A stretch of DNA of 6,374 nt, from positions 1 through 6,374 of the forward strand of contig URAI01000119.1 of assembly GCA_900545725.1 (NCBI GenBank), written 5' to 3'. Shown one piece after another: positions 1 through 5,768 of this stretch (the first letter of the stretch is position 1; every line of letters begins with the position of its first letter). The notes beneath the pieces were generated by a model. That model saw only the letters and a program-made list of their open reading frames with translations, did not search any database and was not told where the DNA came from. Position numbers and translations under genes: made by a program. The stretch is from an uncultured Eubacterium sp. (GTDB taxonomy: Bacteria; Bacillota; Clostridia; Lachnospirales; Lachnospiraceae).

Positions 1-58
1 TCATCCATCGTTTTAAAATTCCCAATACAATCCGCCACTTCCCCTCTACACCCCGCAT
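1..58 (-). CDS. Possible start of an unidentified gene, cut by the window edge
   Basis: After the methyltransferase stop codon, an ATG at 58-56 (minus) opens a frame that stays open to the left edge. It gives about 19 residues beginning MRGVEGKWRIVLGIL, which I do not recognise. It lies only 10 bases past the preceding stop, with no terminator-like hairpin between them, so it could be the next gene of an operon. Against this, no clear Shine-Dalgarno sequence precedes the ATG. A GTG at 37-35 in another frame follows a purine-rich AGAGGGGAA and is an alternative, though spaced too closely. The stretch is also richer in G (minus strand) than its surroundings. The fragment is too short to judge. 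Confidence 0.2.
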   Translation of the reverse strand, partial: MRGVEGKWRIVLGILKRWM

Positions 59-68
59 TTCAACAAAT

Positions 69-959
69 CTAAATTGACCAGCGGCCTGATGCTCCACATG
101 GAAGTACAAGTCCGTTGTCTGTTACAGGAAGTCCAACCTCCTGTGAGTCAATTGTACCACCGAAACGCTTAAGTTCTGTAGATAACATATAACTTAAAAC
201 CGCAGGCTGAAGACCTGTTGTATATGAATTAATAAGGAAGAAAAGAGGTTTATCTGTAAGAAGCTTTGCGCAAAGCTGTACAAGTGGATATATAGCCTCT
301 TCAATTTTCCAGATTTCACCTTTTGGACCTCTTCCATAAGAAGGCGGGTCCATTATTATTCCATCATAGTGGTTGCCACGTCTGATTTCACGCTGTACGA
401 ATTTTACACAGTCATCTACGATCCATCTTATAGGTCTGTCAGAAAGATTTGATGATAAAGCATTTTCTTTTGCCCAGTTGACCATGCCTTTAGAGGCATC
501 TACATGTGTTACATTAGCACCGGCAGCAGCACATGCAAGGGTAGCGCCACCTGTGTATGCAAAGAGATTGAGTACTTTGATAGTCTTATCAGGGTGCGCC
601 TTTTTTTCATCGGCAATTTTCTTTCCGAACCAATCCCAGTTAGCCGCCTGTTCAGGAAATAGGCCGGTGTGTTTAAAACTAAATGGCTTTAGGTTAAATG
701 TAAGCTGATGTTCAAATGAAGGTGAATTATAGTGAATCTGCCACTGTTTAGGAAGGTCAAAAAACTCCCATTCTCCGCCACCTTTGCTGCTTCTGTGATA
801 ATGACCGTTCATTTTAGTCCAGCCTTTAAGCTTTTTTGGTGTATCCCATATAACCTGAGGGTCAGGTCTTACAAGTATAAAATCCCCCCATCTTTCAAGC
901 TTTTCGCCAGCTGAAGTATCGAGGACTTCATAATCTTTCCAGTTATTTGCTATAAACAT
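69..959 (-). CDS. Class I SAM-dependent methyltransferase, RlmI/COG1092-like, lacking a PUA domain
   Basis: This 296-residue protein probably transfers a methyl group from S-adenosylmethionine, most likely to RNA, in the cytoplasm. The Rossmann-type methyltransferase core fills the second half. Motif I is NLFAYTGGATLACAAAGA (131-148), the acidic end of strand 2 is VDAS (153-156), the motif III acidic pair is D182-D183, and motif IV is DPPSYGRG (204-211). The tail has a conserved-looking LPCGASGRW (287-294). NLFAYTGG followed by DPP is typical of the RlmI/COG1092 group of 23S rRNA methyltransferases. E. coli RlmI is about 100 residues longer, carries an N-terminal PUA domain, and has a Ser-Cys-Ser motif after motif IV. 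Here the equivalent stretch reads LINSYTTGL (242-250), so 5-methylcytosine chemistry is not supported and the substrate is unknown. The start is set by GGAG (968-965) five bases or so ahead of ATG 959-957. Transcription probably starts near 1039. Confidence 0.85.
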   Translation of the reverse strand: MFIANNWKDYEVLDTSAGEKLERWGDFILVRPDPQVIWDTPKKLKGWTKMNGHYHRSSKGGGEWEFFDLPKQWQIHYNSPSFEHQLTFNLKPFSFKHTGLFPEQAANWDWFGKKIADEKKAHPDKTIKVLNLFAYTGGATLACAAAGANVTHVDASKGMVNWAKENALSSNLSDRPIRWIVDDCVKFVQREIRRGNHYDGIIMDPPSYGRGPKGEIWKIEEAIYPLVQLCAKLLTDKPLFFLINSYTTGLQPAVLSYMLSTELKRFGGTIDSQEVGLPVTDNGLVLPCGASGRWSI

Positions 960-973
960 AAATTCTCCGTTCC

Positions 974-991
974 GCCATATATTATTATGGC
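974..991 (-). promoter_or_regulatory. Small hairpin just upstream of the methyltransferase ribosome binding site
   Basis: GCCATA (974-979) and TATGGC (986-991) are perfect inverted repeats with a 6-nt loop, lying a few bases upstream of the GGAG on the minus-strand transcript. A second small hairpin lies farther upstream in the same leader: TATTGT (1002-1007) with ACAATA (1012-1017), loop 4 nt. They may shape or stabilise the roughly 80-nt leader. No known regulatory family is recognised. Confidence 0.35.
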
Positions 992-1045
992 AATATTAGA
1001 TTATTGTCTGTACAATATTTGATTTTTACCATATAAATCCTACAT

Positions 1046-1074
1046 ATTATATATTAAAATGCGTAATCAGGCAA
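1046..1074 (-). promoter_or_regulatory. Sigma-A-like promoter for the methyltransferase gene
   Basis: On the minus strand a -35 box TTGCCT (1074-1069, 4 of 6 consensus) is separated by 17 bp from a perfect -10 box TATAAT (1051-1046). The predicted start of transcription is near 1039, giving a leader of about 80 nt. It is the best leftward promoter I can see. Confidence 0.6.
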
Positions 1075-1118
1075 CTATAAATAAAATGTGATTATAAAAT
1101 AAGTGCGTAAAATAATAC

Positions 1119-1127
1119 TGATATAAT
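1119..1127 (+). promoter_or_regulatory. Extended -10 promoter candidate upstream of SulP
   Basis: TGATATAAT is a perfect extended -10 element (TG, one base, TATAAT), but no convincing -35 box lies 16-18 bp upstream. It would give a leader of about 210 nt. It is one of three rightward candidates and may be a chance match in AT-rich DNA. Confidence 0.3.
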
Positions 1128-1145
1128 TATTTAATAAATTTCAGG

Positions 1146-1175
1146 CTGACAGGGGATATTAATATATGTTAAAAT
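1146..1175 (+). promoter_or_regulatory. Best promoter candidate for the SulP/ABC-F operon
   Basis: The -35 box CTGACA (1146-1151, 5 of 6 consensus) is followed after 18 bp by TAAAAT (1170-1175, 5 of 6). The -10 box is preceded by TGT, which gives it an extended -10 context. Transcription would start near 1182. A 6-bp hairpin (TCCATA 1180-1185 with TATGGA 1195-1200) would then sit at the very 5' end of the message, where such hairpins often stabilise transcripts. Confidence 0.5.
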
Positions 1176-1208
1176 AGTTTCCATATTTTACAATTATGGA
1201 TACAACAT

Positions 1209-1237
1209 TTGATTAAATACATTTATTAAAGGATAAT
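1209..1237 (+). promoter_or_regulatory. Secondary promoter candidate for SulP
   Basis: TTGATT (1209-1214, 4 of 6) is separated by 17 bp from GATAAT (1232-1237, 5 of 6). The predicted start near 1244 gives a leader of about 100 nt. The -10 lies inside the first copy of the 16-bp direct repeat. Confidence 0.4.
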
Positions 1238-1269
1238 ATATAAAAAACATTTTTTAAAGAATAATATAT
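1226..1269 (+). repeat. Tandem 16-bp direct repeat in the SulP upstream region
   Basis: TTAAAGGATAATATAT (1226-1241) recurs as TTAAAGAATAATATAT (1254-1269). The copies are 15 of 16 identical and start 28 bp apart. The first overlaps a -10 candidate. It could be a duplicated promoter element, a pair of regulator sites, or chance similarity in AT-rich DNA. Confidence 0.4.
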
Positions 1270-1299
1270 GCTTAAATAAGTGTATTTGTTGAAACTTTT

Positions 1300-1311
1300 T
1301 TACTTAAGTAA
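1300..1311. promoter_or_regulatory. 12-bp perfect palindrome ahead of the SulP start
   Basis: TTACTTAAGTAA is perfectly self-complementary and lies 30 bp upstream of the start codon, downstream of all promoter candidates. A second palindrome, AAACGTTT, follows at 1315-1322, just before the ribosome binding site. Either could be an operator for an unknown regulator. No specific family is indicated. Confidence 0.3.
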
Positions 1312-1336
1312 CTCAAACGTTTTAAGAAAGGATTTT

Positions 1337-1348
1337 ATGGCATGTTGA
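1337..1348 (+). other. Three-codon upstream frame overlapping the SulP start
   Basis: AAAGGA (1327-1332) is followed four bases later by an ATG at 1337 that reads Met-Ala-Cys-stop. Its TGA (1346-1348) lies just inside the SulP frame, whose own ATG is at 1342. The same Shine-Dalgarno sequence can serve both starts (4 and 9 bases away). Ribosomes choosing the first ATG would stop beside the real start and might re-initiate. Whether it is used is unknown. Confidence 0.2.
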
Positions 1349-3552
1349 AAAATTATAAATTATCATATCTGCCTAAGGATATCTTGGCAGGTATAATTGT
1401 AGCACTTGTTTCAATACCTATATCAATGGGATATTCGCTTGTTGCAGGACTTCCGGTTGTATATGGGCTGTATGGTTCACTTCTGCCGATATTGGTATTT
1501 GGAATTATATCATCATCTCCACAGTTTGTATTTGGAGTGGATGCAGCCCCTGCTGCACTTGTGGGTGGGGCTATTGCATCACTTGGAATAACTGCTGAGA
1601 GTTCAGAAGCTATGAAAATAGTTCCACTTATTACACTTGTAACTTCGGTCTGGCTTCTTATTTTTGCAATTTTAAGAGTTGGAAGATTTGTTAAATTTAT
1701 ATCAACTCCTGTTATGGGCGGATTTATTTCAGGTGTAGGACTTACAATTATACTTATGCAGGTACCTAAGCTTTTTGGTGGTAAGGCGGGAATTGGTGAA
1801 GGAATTGAGTTAGTTGCTAATATTATAGGTCAACTTGATAATATTAATATGTTATCGGTTATATTAAGTGTAAGTACAATTACAATTATCATGGCAGCCA
1901 AAAAATACATACCTAAGTTTCCAATGTCGGTTATATTAATGTTTGTCGGAGCTGTTATTTCAGCAGTGTTTCATATTGAAAGTTATGGTGTTGCAATGCT
2001 TCCGGATGTTAAGTCAGGACTTCCATCATTATCACTTCCTGATTTTGGATATCTTATGAGTGATACCAGGACGATAATTATAGAAAGTCTGATTATTGCT
2101 ATAGTCATAGTCGCAATAAGTCTTTTGTCAACTAATAATTACGCATTAAAATACGGCTATAAGGTTAATAATAACAGGGAAATTGTGGCTTACTGTGCGG
2201 CAAATGCAGTTTCCTCGTTAAGTGGCTGCTGTCCGGTTGGAGGAAGCGTATCAAGAACAGGGATAGCAGATCAGTTTGGAGTAAAATCACAGGTGATGTC
2301 TGTTGTTGCGGCACTTACAATGCTCTGCCTTTTATTATTTGGTACATGGTTTATTAAATACCTTCCAGTACCGGTACTTACAGGTATTGTTATCTGTGCT
2401 TTATATGGAATATTAGAGATTAAGATGGCTAAGAAGCTTGCAAAATCAGATAGGACGGAATTTTTTATATTCATTGCGGCATTTTTAGGCGTTTTATTAT
2501 TGGGAACAGTATATGGTGTTGCTATAGGTGTGATACTTTCGTTTGTTGCTGTTATTATAAAGGCGGTTATACCGCCGAGAGCATTTCTTGGAATAATTCC
2601 TGGACAGAGAGGCTTTTTTGACCTTGCAAGAAACAGGAATGCCAAAGTTATAAGAAATGCGGTGCTATACAGATTCAGTGGTTCATTGTTTTTTGCCAAT
2701 ATTAATAAATTTCAGGAAGAGATAGAAGCGGCGGTTAAGGAGGATACGAAGTGTTTTGTTGTCGATGCTACCGGTATTACTAATATTGATATTACTGCGG
2801 CAGACAGACTTATGATTATTAATGATAAGCTTAAGAACATGGGTATAGATTTCTATATAACAGGACATGTAGGAAGCGTAAATGACCAGCTTAGGGCGCT
2901 TGGAGCTGAGAGACTTGTGGAAGAAGGCGTTGTAAGAAGAACAGCATCTTTAGCACTTAGAAATTCAGGCATAGATAAGCCATATCCATATGAGGGAGAT
3001 GAAAATGCCACAGATACAAGTGTAATAGAGACAAATGAACAGCTTGCAGAGATTGAATGGGCATTTGGTGATGATGCAGATGCTAAGATGGAACAGTTTG
3101 CTAAGGAAATGCTTGACGGTCTTGTTGAAATCATAGGAAAGCTTGAGGCGGCAGATAATGCAGATGTTCAGGATATTATGATTAAGGAAGCTGAAAAGAA
3201 TGCATCATGGGGAAGATTTGGTCTTTATGATGAGGATGAACTTCTTGAAAGAATTGAGATGCATTTATCAGAACTTGCACTTGCATCGCATGACGCAGAG
3301 GAGCTGGAAGCTAAGATTGAACAGAGAAGAACGGTTATTGAACATAAGATTAATAAGTTAAATCCGGATGCGTTTAATATGCTTAGCAGACACAGAAAAG
3401 ATATTTCAGAACATTTTAAAAATATGAATCCTAAAGCATATGAACACATGGTTCAAAGAAGAAAGGAACATATTGAGAGAATGGAAAAGAATAATCCTGA
3501 ACTGGCAGAAATATTTAAGAAATTATATAATCATAGAGATAATGAAGATTAA
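1342..3552 (+). CDS. SulP-family inorganic anion transporter with STAS domain and long C-terminal extension
   Basis: This 736-residue membrane protein belongs to the SulP/SLC26 family, which transports sulfate, bicarbonate or related anions. The substrate cannot be read from sequence. Residues 12 to about 425 are the multi-span transport domain. They include the family hallmark AGLPVVYGLYGSLLP (35-49), a following conserved loop ending GVDAAPAA (65-72), and the core-domain stretch GGSVSRTG (300-307). The STAS domain spans about 434-544, with VDATGITNIDITAAD (474-488). T485 sits where the anti-sigma-factor antagonist SpoIIAA carries its phosphorylated serine. A charged, predicted mostly helical extension follows (545-736), acidic at first and more basic at the end, finishing in 22-residue repeats. 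Typical SulP proteins end shortly after STAS, so this tail is the odd part. An in-frame stop at 1309 and the AAAGGA sequence support the ATG at 1342. Sixteen bases separate its stop from the ABC-F start, suggesting one operon. Confidence 0.92.
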   Translation: MLKNYKLSYLPKDILAGIIVALVSIPISMGYSLVAGLPVVYGLYGSLLPILVFGIISSSPQFVFGVDAAPAALVGGAIASLGITAESSEAMKIVPLITLVTSVWLLIFAILRVGRFVKFISTPVMGGFISGVGLTIILMQVPKLFGGKAGIGEGIELVANIIGQLDNINMLSVILSVSTITIIMAAKKYIPKFPMSVILMFVGAVISAVFHIESYGVAMLPDVKSGLPSLSLPDFGYLMSDTRTIIIESLIIAIVIVAISLLSTNNYALKYGYKVNNNREIVAYCAANAVSSLSGCCPVGGSVSRTGIADQFGVKSQVMSVVAALTMLCLLLFGTWFIKYLPVPVLTGIVICALYGILEIKMAKKLAKSDRTEFFIFIAAFLGVLLLGTVYGVAIGVILSFVAVIIKAVIPPRAFLGIIPGQRGFFDLARNRNAKVIRNAVLYRFSGSLFFANINKFQEEIEAAVKEDTKCFVVDATGITNIDITAADRLMIINDKLKNMGIDFYITGHVGSVNDQLRALGAERLVEEGVVRRTASLALRNSGIDKPYPYEGDENATDTSVIETNEQLAEIEWAFGDDADAKMEQFAKEMLDGLVEIIGKLEAADNADVQDIMIKEAEKNASWGRFGLYDEDELLERIEMHLSELALASHDAEELEAKIEQRRTVIEHKINKLNPDAFNMLSRHRKDISEHFKNMNPKAYEHMVQRRKEHIERMEKNNPELAEIFKKLYNHRDNED
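3322..3519 (+). repeat. Three 22-residue repeats encoded in the SulP C-terminal tail
   Basis: Residues 661-682, 683-704 and 705-726 align as three units with the pattern RRxxxIExxxxxxNP followed by A and aromatic or leucine positions. The Asn-Pro pairs fall at 674-675, 696-697 and 718-719, exactly 22 residues apart. Each unit is encoded by 66 bp. The DNA copies have diverged, so this is an old protein-level repeat, not a recent DNA duplication. A 22-residue spacing with a proline per unit suits amphipathic helices joined by proline kinks. A membrane-surface or oligomerisation role is an inference. Confidence 0.7.
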
Positions 3553-3568
3553 TAAATGAGGATGGATA

Positions 3569-5413
3569 ATGAATATTTTAAATGCTGAGAAAATAAGTAA
3601 AACCTATGGCGAAAAAGAGTTGTTTGACTGTATAACATTAGGTGTAAATGACGGTGATAAGATTGGTGTAATTGGTGTCAATGGAACAGGAAAGTCAACA
3701 TTTTTAAAGATAATTGCAGGTGTTGAATTTCCTGATGAAGGAAAGATTGTTAAGGGTAGAAATGTTACTATAGAATATCTGCCGCAGACACCAACGTTTC
3801 TTGAGAATGATACAATTATAAGCTATGTGGTAAGGGGGAAGAAAAACAGCAGTGAAGCACAGGCTAAGTCTATACTTAACAGACTTGGAATAACGGATTG
3901 TGATGCTGATATTAATACATTATCAGGAGGACAGAAGAAAAGAATTGCACTTGCAAGAGTGCTTGTAGAACCAGCAGAGGTGCTTATTCTTGATGAGCCT
4001 ACTAACCATCTTGATAATGATATGGTAATCTGGCTTGAAGACTATATAAAGAAATTTAAGGGCGAGCTTATCATGGTTACACATGACAGGTATTTCCTTG
4101 ATAATGTTACAAACAGAATTGTGGAGCTTGATAAGGGGAAGCTTTACGGCTATGACACTAATTATTCTGGATTTCTTGAGCTTAAGACACAAAGAGAAGA
4201 TATGGCAAGGGCAACAGAGGCTAAGAGAGCTAATATTTTAAGAACGGAACTTGAATGGATACGACGCGGCTGTAAGGCACGCTCAACAAAACAGCAGGCG
4301 AGAATAGACCGTTTTGAAGATATGAAAGAGGCTTCAAGGCAGGCAAGAGCAGGATTTGAGAAGCAGTCGCTTGAGATGAGTTCAGTATCGACCCGCCTTG
4401 GCAGGAAGACAATAGAAATGCATAATATATCAAAGAGTTTTAATGGGATAACATATATCAATGACTTTTCGTATATTTTCTTAAAGGATGACAGGATAGG
4501 AATAATAGGTCATAACGGATGCGGCAAGTCTACTCTTATGAAGATAATAACCGGTATGATGAAGCCTGACAGCGGAAGTGTTGAGATAGGAGAAACTGTA
4601 AAAATTGGATATTTTATGCAGGAAAACGAACCTCTCGATGAAAAACTTAATGTGCTTGAGTATATTAAGAATATTGGTGAATATGTAAGAACGACAACAG
4701 GGCTTATAACAGCATCACAGATGTGTGATAAGTTTTTGTTTACACCTAAGATGCAATGGACACCTATTTCTAAATTATCAGGTGGAGAAAAAAGAAGACT
4801 GTATCTTTTAAGTGTCCTTATGAGTGCGCCAAATATTCTTATATTAGATGAGCCAACTAATGACCTCGATATTGAAACACTTGAGATTTTAGAGGATTAT
4901 CTTGATTCGTTTTCGGGAATTGTAATTACAGTATCACATGACAGATATTTTCTTGACAGAGTTGTAGACAGAATATTTGCATTTGAGCAAAACGGTATAT
5001 TAAAGCAGTATGAGGGTGGCTTTAGTGACTATTATGAAAAATGTGTTTCTTCTATATATAATGTGTCAGAAAGTAATAAAACTGTGAATGGTATTGTGAA
5101 AGATAAGTCACAGACTGATAATCACAATTATAGTGACGGCGGTGAGTCAAAGAAAAAATATGTAAATGAACATAGTAAGAAGCTTAAGCTTACTTATCAG
5201 GAACAGAAAGAATATGAAACAATAGATGATGACATAGCAGCGCTGGAGGCTTATATAGAAGTTCTCGATGGGAAGATAGCAGAGGCTGCAAGTCAGTATA
5301 GTAAGTTAAATGAACTTATGCAGGAGAAAGCAGAAAAAGAAGCTGCTCTTGAATATAAAATGGATAGGTGGGTATACTTAAATGATCTTGTAGAACAGAT
5401 AAGATTACAATAA
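3569..5413 (+). CDS. ABC-F ATPase, Uup/YfmR-type ribosome-associated translation factor
   Basis: The 614-residue protein has two ABC ATPase cassettes on one chain and no membrane segments, the ABC-F layout. Cassette 1 has Walker A GVNGTGKST (36-44), signature LSGGQ (118-122), Walker B with LDEPTNHLD (141-149, catalytic E143) and H172. Cassette 2 has GHNGCGKST (314-322), LSGGE (403-407), LDEPTNDLD (426-434, E428) and H457. The interdomain linker holds ELEWIRRGCKARSTKQQAR (about 227-245). Its basic tip is expected to approach the peptidyl-transferase centre from the ribosomal E site. A coiled-coil C-terminal domain (about 537-614, starting KKLKLTYQEQKE) resembles Uup/YfmR and not EttA. Members of this group help ribosomes through difficult sequences; antibiotic-resistance ABC-Fs are close relatives, and I see nothing that points to resistance here. 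The start is set by TGAGGA (3557-3562) before ATG 3569. Out-of-frame ATGs at 3556 and 3562 open a short frame that ends at 3588. No convincing terminator follows. Confidence 0.92.
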   Translation: MNILNAEKISKTYGEKELFDCITLGVNDGDKIGVIGVNGTGKSTFLKIIAGVEFPDEGKIVKGRNVTIEYLPQTPTFLENDTIISYVVRGKKNSSEAQAKSILNRLGITDCDADINTLSGGQKKRIALARVLVEPAEVLILDEPTNHLDNDMVIWLEDYIKKFKGELIMVTHDRYFLDNVTNRIVELDKGKLYGYDTNYSGFLELKTQREDMARATEAKRANILRTELEWIRRGCKARSTKQQARIDRFEDMKEASRQARAGFEKQSLEMSSVSTRLGRKTIEMHNISKSFNGITYINDFSYIFLKDDRIGIIGHNGCGKSTLMKIITGMMKPDSGSVEIGETVKIGYFMQENEPLDEKLNVLEYIKNIGEYVRTTTGLITASQMCDKFLFTPKMQWTPISKLSGGEKRRLYLLSVLMSAPNILILDEPTNDLDIETLEILEDYLDSFSGIVITVSHDRYFLDRVVDRIFAFEQNGILKQYEGGFSDYYEKCVSSIYNVSESNKTVNGIVKDKSQTDNHNYSDGGESKKKYVNEHSKKLKLTYQEQKEYETIDDDIAALEAYIEVLDGKIAEAASQYSKLNELMQEKAEKEAALEYKMDRWVYLNDLVEQIRLQ

Positions 5414-5441
5414 TGTATTTAAAAAAGAACAATTTTAGTAG

Positions 5442-5470
5442 TTGATTTTTTATATTAATTCATGTATACT
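5442..5470 (+). promoter_or_regulatory. S10 operon promoter
   Basis: The -35 box TTGATT (5442-5447, 4 of 6) is separated by exactly 17 bp from TATACT (5465-5470, 5 of 6). The surrounding AT-rich sequence suits a strong sigma-A promoter. Transcription should start near 5477. The perfect 10-bp palindrome AGCAATTGCT (5471-5480) overlaps the predicted start point and could be an operator or part of the first RNA hairpin. Confidence 0.7.
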
Positions 5471-5560
5471 AGCAATTGCTGTGACATGATAGCTGTGAAG
5501 CGTGAGGTTGCTGTAACATAATTGCAATAGTAATATAGTTACAGGTTTTCCGTGGAGCGA

Positions 5561-5623
5561 ATGTCAAAGTCAATGCATAAGGCATTGACGATAGAATCTG
5601 GCGACAAGTCACTGTACAAATAA
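5561..5623 (+). other. Possible 20-codon leader reading frame in the S10 leader
   Basis: ATG at 5561 opens a 20-codon frame (MSKSMHKALT...) that stops at TAA 5621-5623. GGAG (5554-5557) precedes it, but only 3 bases away, which is closer than usual. The frame covers the 5569-5589 hairpin and most of the 5' arm of the long-range helix, so its translation would change the leader fold. The peptide is not recognised and the frame may be chance. Confidence 0.2.
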
Positions 5624-5713
5624 TCATCTGCAATCCGCAGAAATGACACGTAGTAAGTAATGAATGATTTCCATTGTTGAATGAGACATTATGATACACG
5701 TGGGAGTGTGTAC

Positions 5714-5768
5714 AGTCACCGCTTGTCGTACTTAAAATAGAAAGTGCGAAAAGGAGGCGACTTTTTTT
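5714..5768 (+). terminator. Shine-Dalgarno-covering hairpin with T7 tract just before rpsJ (attenuator/sequestrator candidate)
   Basis: Bases 5714-5733 pair with 5742-5762: 17 pairs over a 20-base arm, including two G-U pairs, with two single mismatches, one small internal loop and an 8-nt apical loop (5734-5741). Segments, outside to inside, are AGTC with GACT, CC with GG, CTT with AGG, and TCGTACTT (5726-5733) with AAGTGCGA (5742-5749). The 3' arm contains the rpsJ Shine-Dalgarno AAGGAGG (5751-5757). Seven T residues (5762-5768) start at the last stem base and run to the ATG. The element therefore looks like an intrinsic terminator and a translation-blocking hairpin at once. Because rpsJ must be made, it should act conditionally. 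Confidence 0.6.

Larger units (their letters stand above)
960..1341. other. Divergent AT-rich intergenic region
   Basis: This 382-bp gap separates the leftward methyltransferase from the rightward SulP gene. No frame in it looks like a real gene. It holds promoters for both directions, small inverted repeats near both translation starts, a 16-bp tandem direct repeat and a 12-bp palindrome, each listed separately. The extreme AT content makes chance -10 matches common, so the plus-strand promoter choice is uncertain. Confidence 0.8.
5414..5768 (+). other. Gene-free interval between the ABC-F gene and rpsJ
   Basis: This 355-bp interval holds the S10 operon promoter and its long structured leader, described in separate entries. 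The first 28 bp between the ABC-F stop and the -35 box contain only a weak 4-bp hairpin, so transcription from the SulP/ABC-F operon may read through into rpsJ. Confidence 0.8.
5477..5768 (+). promoter_or_regulatory. Long structured 5' leader of the S10 operon, candidate cis-regulatory RNA
   Basis: The predicted leader is about 290 nt, far longer than translation of rpsJ needs. Complementary arms that I can see, in order: TGACAT (5482-5487) with ATGTCA (5561-5566); CTGTAAC (5511-5517) with GTTACAG (5538-5544); GTCAATGC (5569-5576) with GCATTGAC (5582-5589), a perfect 8-bp stem with a 5-nt loop; and a long-range helix pairing CGACAAG (5602-5608) with CTTGTCG (5722-5728) and ACTGTACA (5611-5618) with TGTACAGT (5709-5716). 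The long-range helix encloses a small hairpin, TCTGC (5627-5631) with GCAGA (5637-5641). Its 3' arm overlaps the alternative hairpin that covers the ribosome binding site. In E. coli, protein L4 controls the S10 operon through its leader. I cannot assign this leader to that or any other known family. Confidence 0.6.

Noticed and set aside
373..708. A 111-codon open frame on the plus strand inside the methyltransferase gene
   Set aside because: It is antisense to a well-supported gene whose motifs are intact, and its translation has no recognisable domain.
2271..2699. A 142-codon open frame on the minus strand inside the SulP gene
   Set aside because: It is fully antisense to conserved SulP membrane and STAS coding sequence; a mirror-frame artefact.
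3556..3588. A short frame starting ahead of and overlapping the ABC-F gene
   Set aside because: It is ten codons with no recognisable product; the GAGG sequence is better explained as the ABC-F ribosome binding site.
3569..5413. Antibiotic-resistance role for the ABC-F protein
   Set aside because: The linker and the coiled-coil C-terminal domain fit the housekeeping Uup/YfmR group, and the chromosomal setting beside the S10 operon gives no sign of an acquired resistance gene.
5427..5450. Possible intrinsic terminator between the ABC-F gene and the S10 promoter
   Set aside because: The only stem is CAAT with GTTG (4 pairs, one G-U), and the T-run overlaps the promoter -35 region; too weak to call.
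5486..5521. An 11-codon frame near the 5' end of the S10 leader
   Set aside because: There is no Shine-Dalgarno sequence and the frame lies in structured RNA; short frames of this size are expected by chance.
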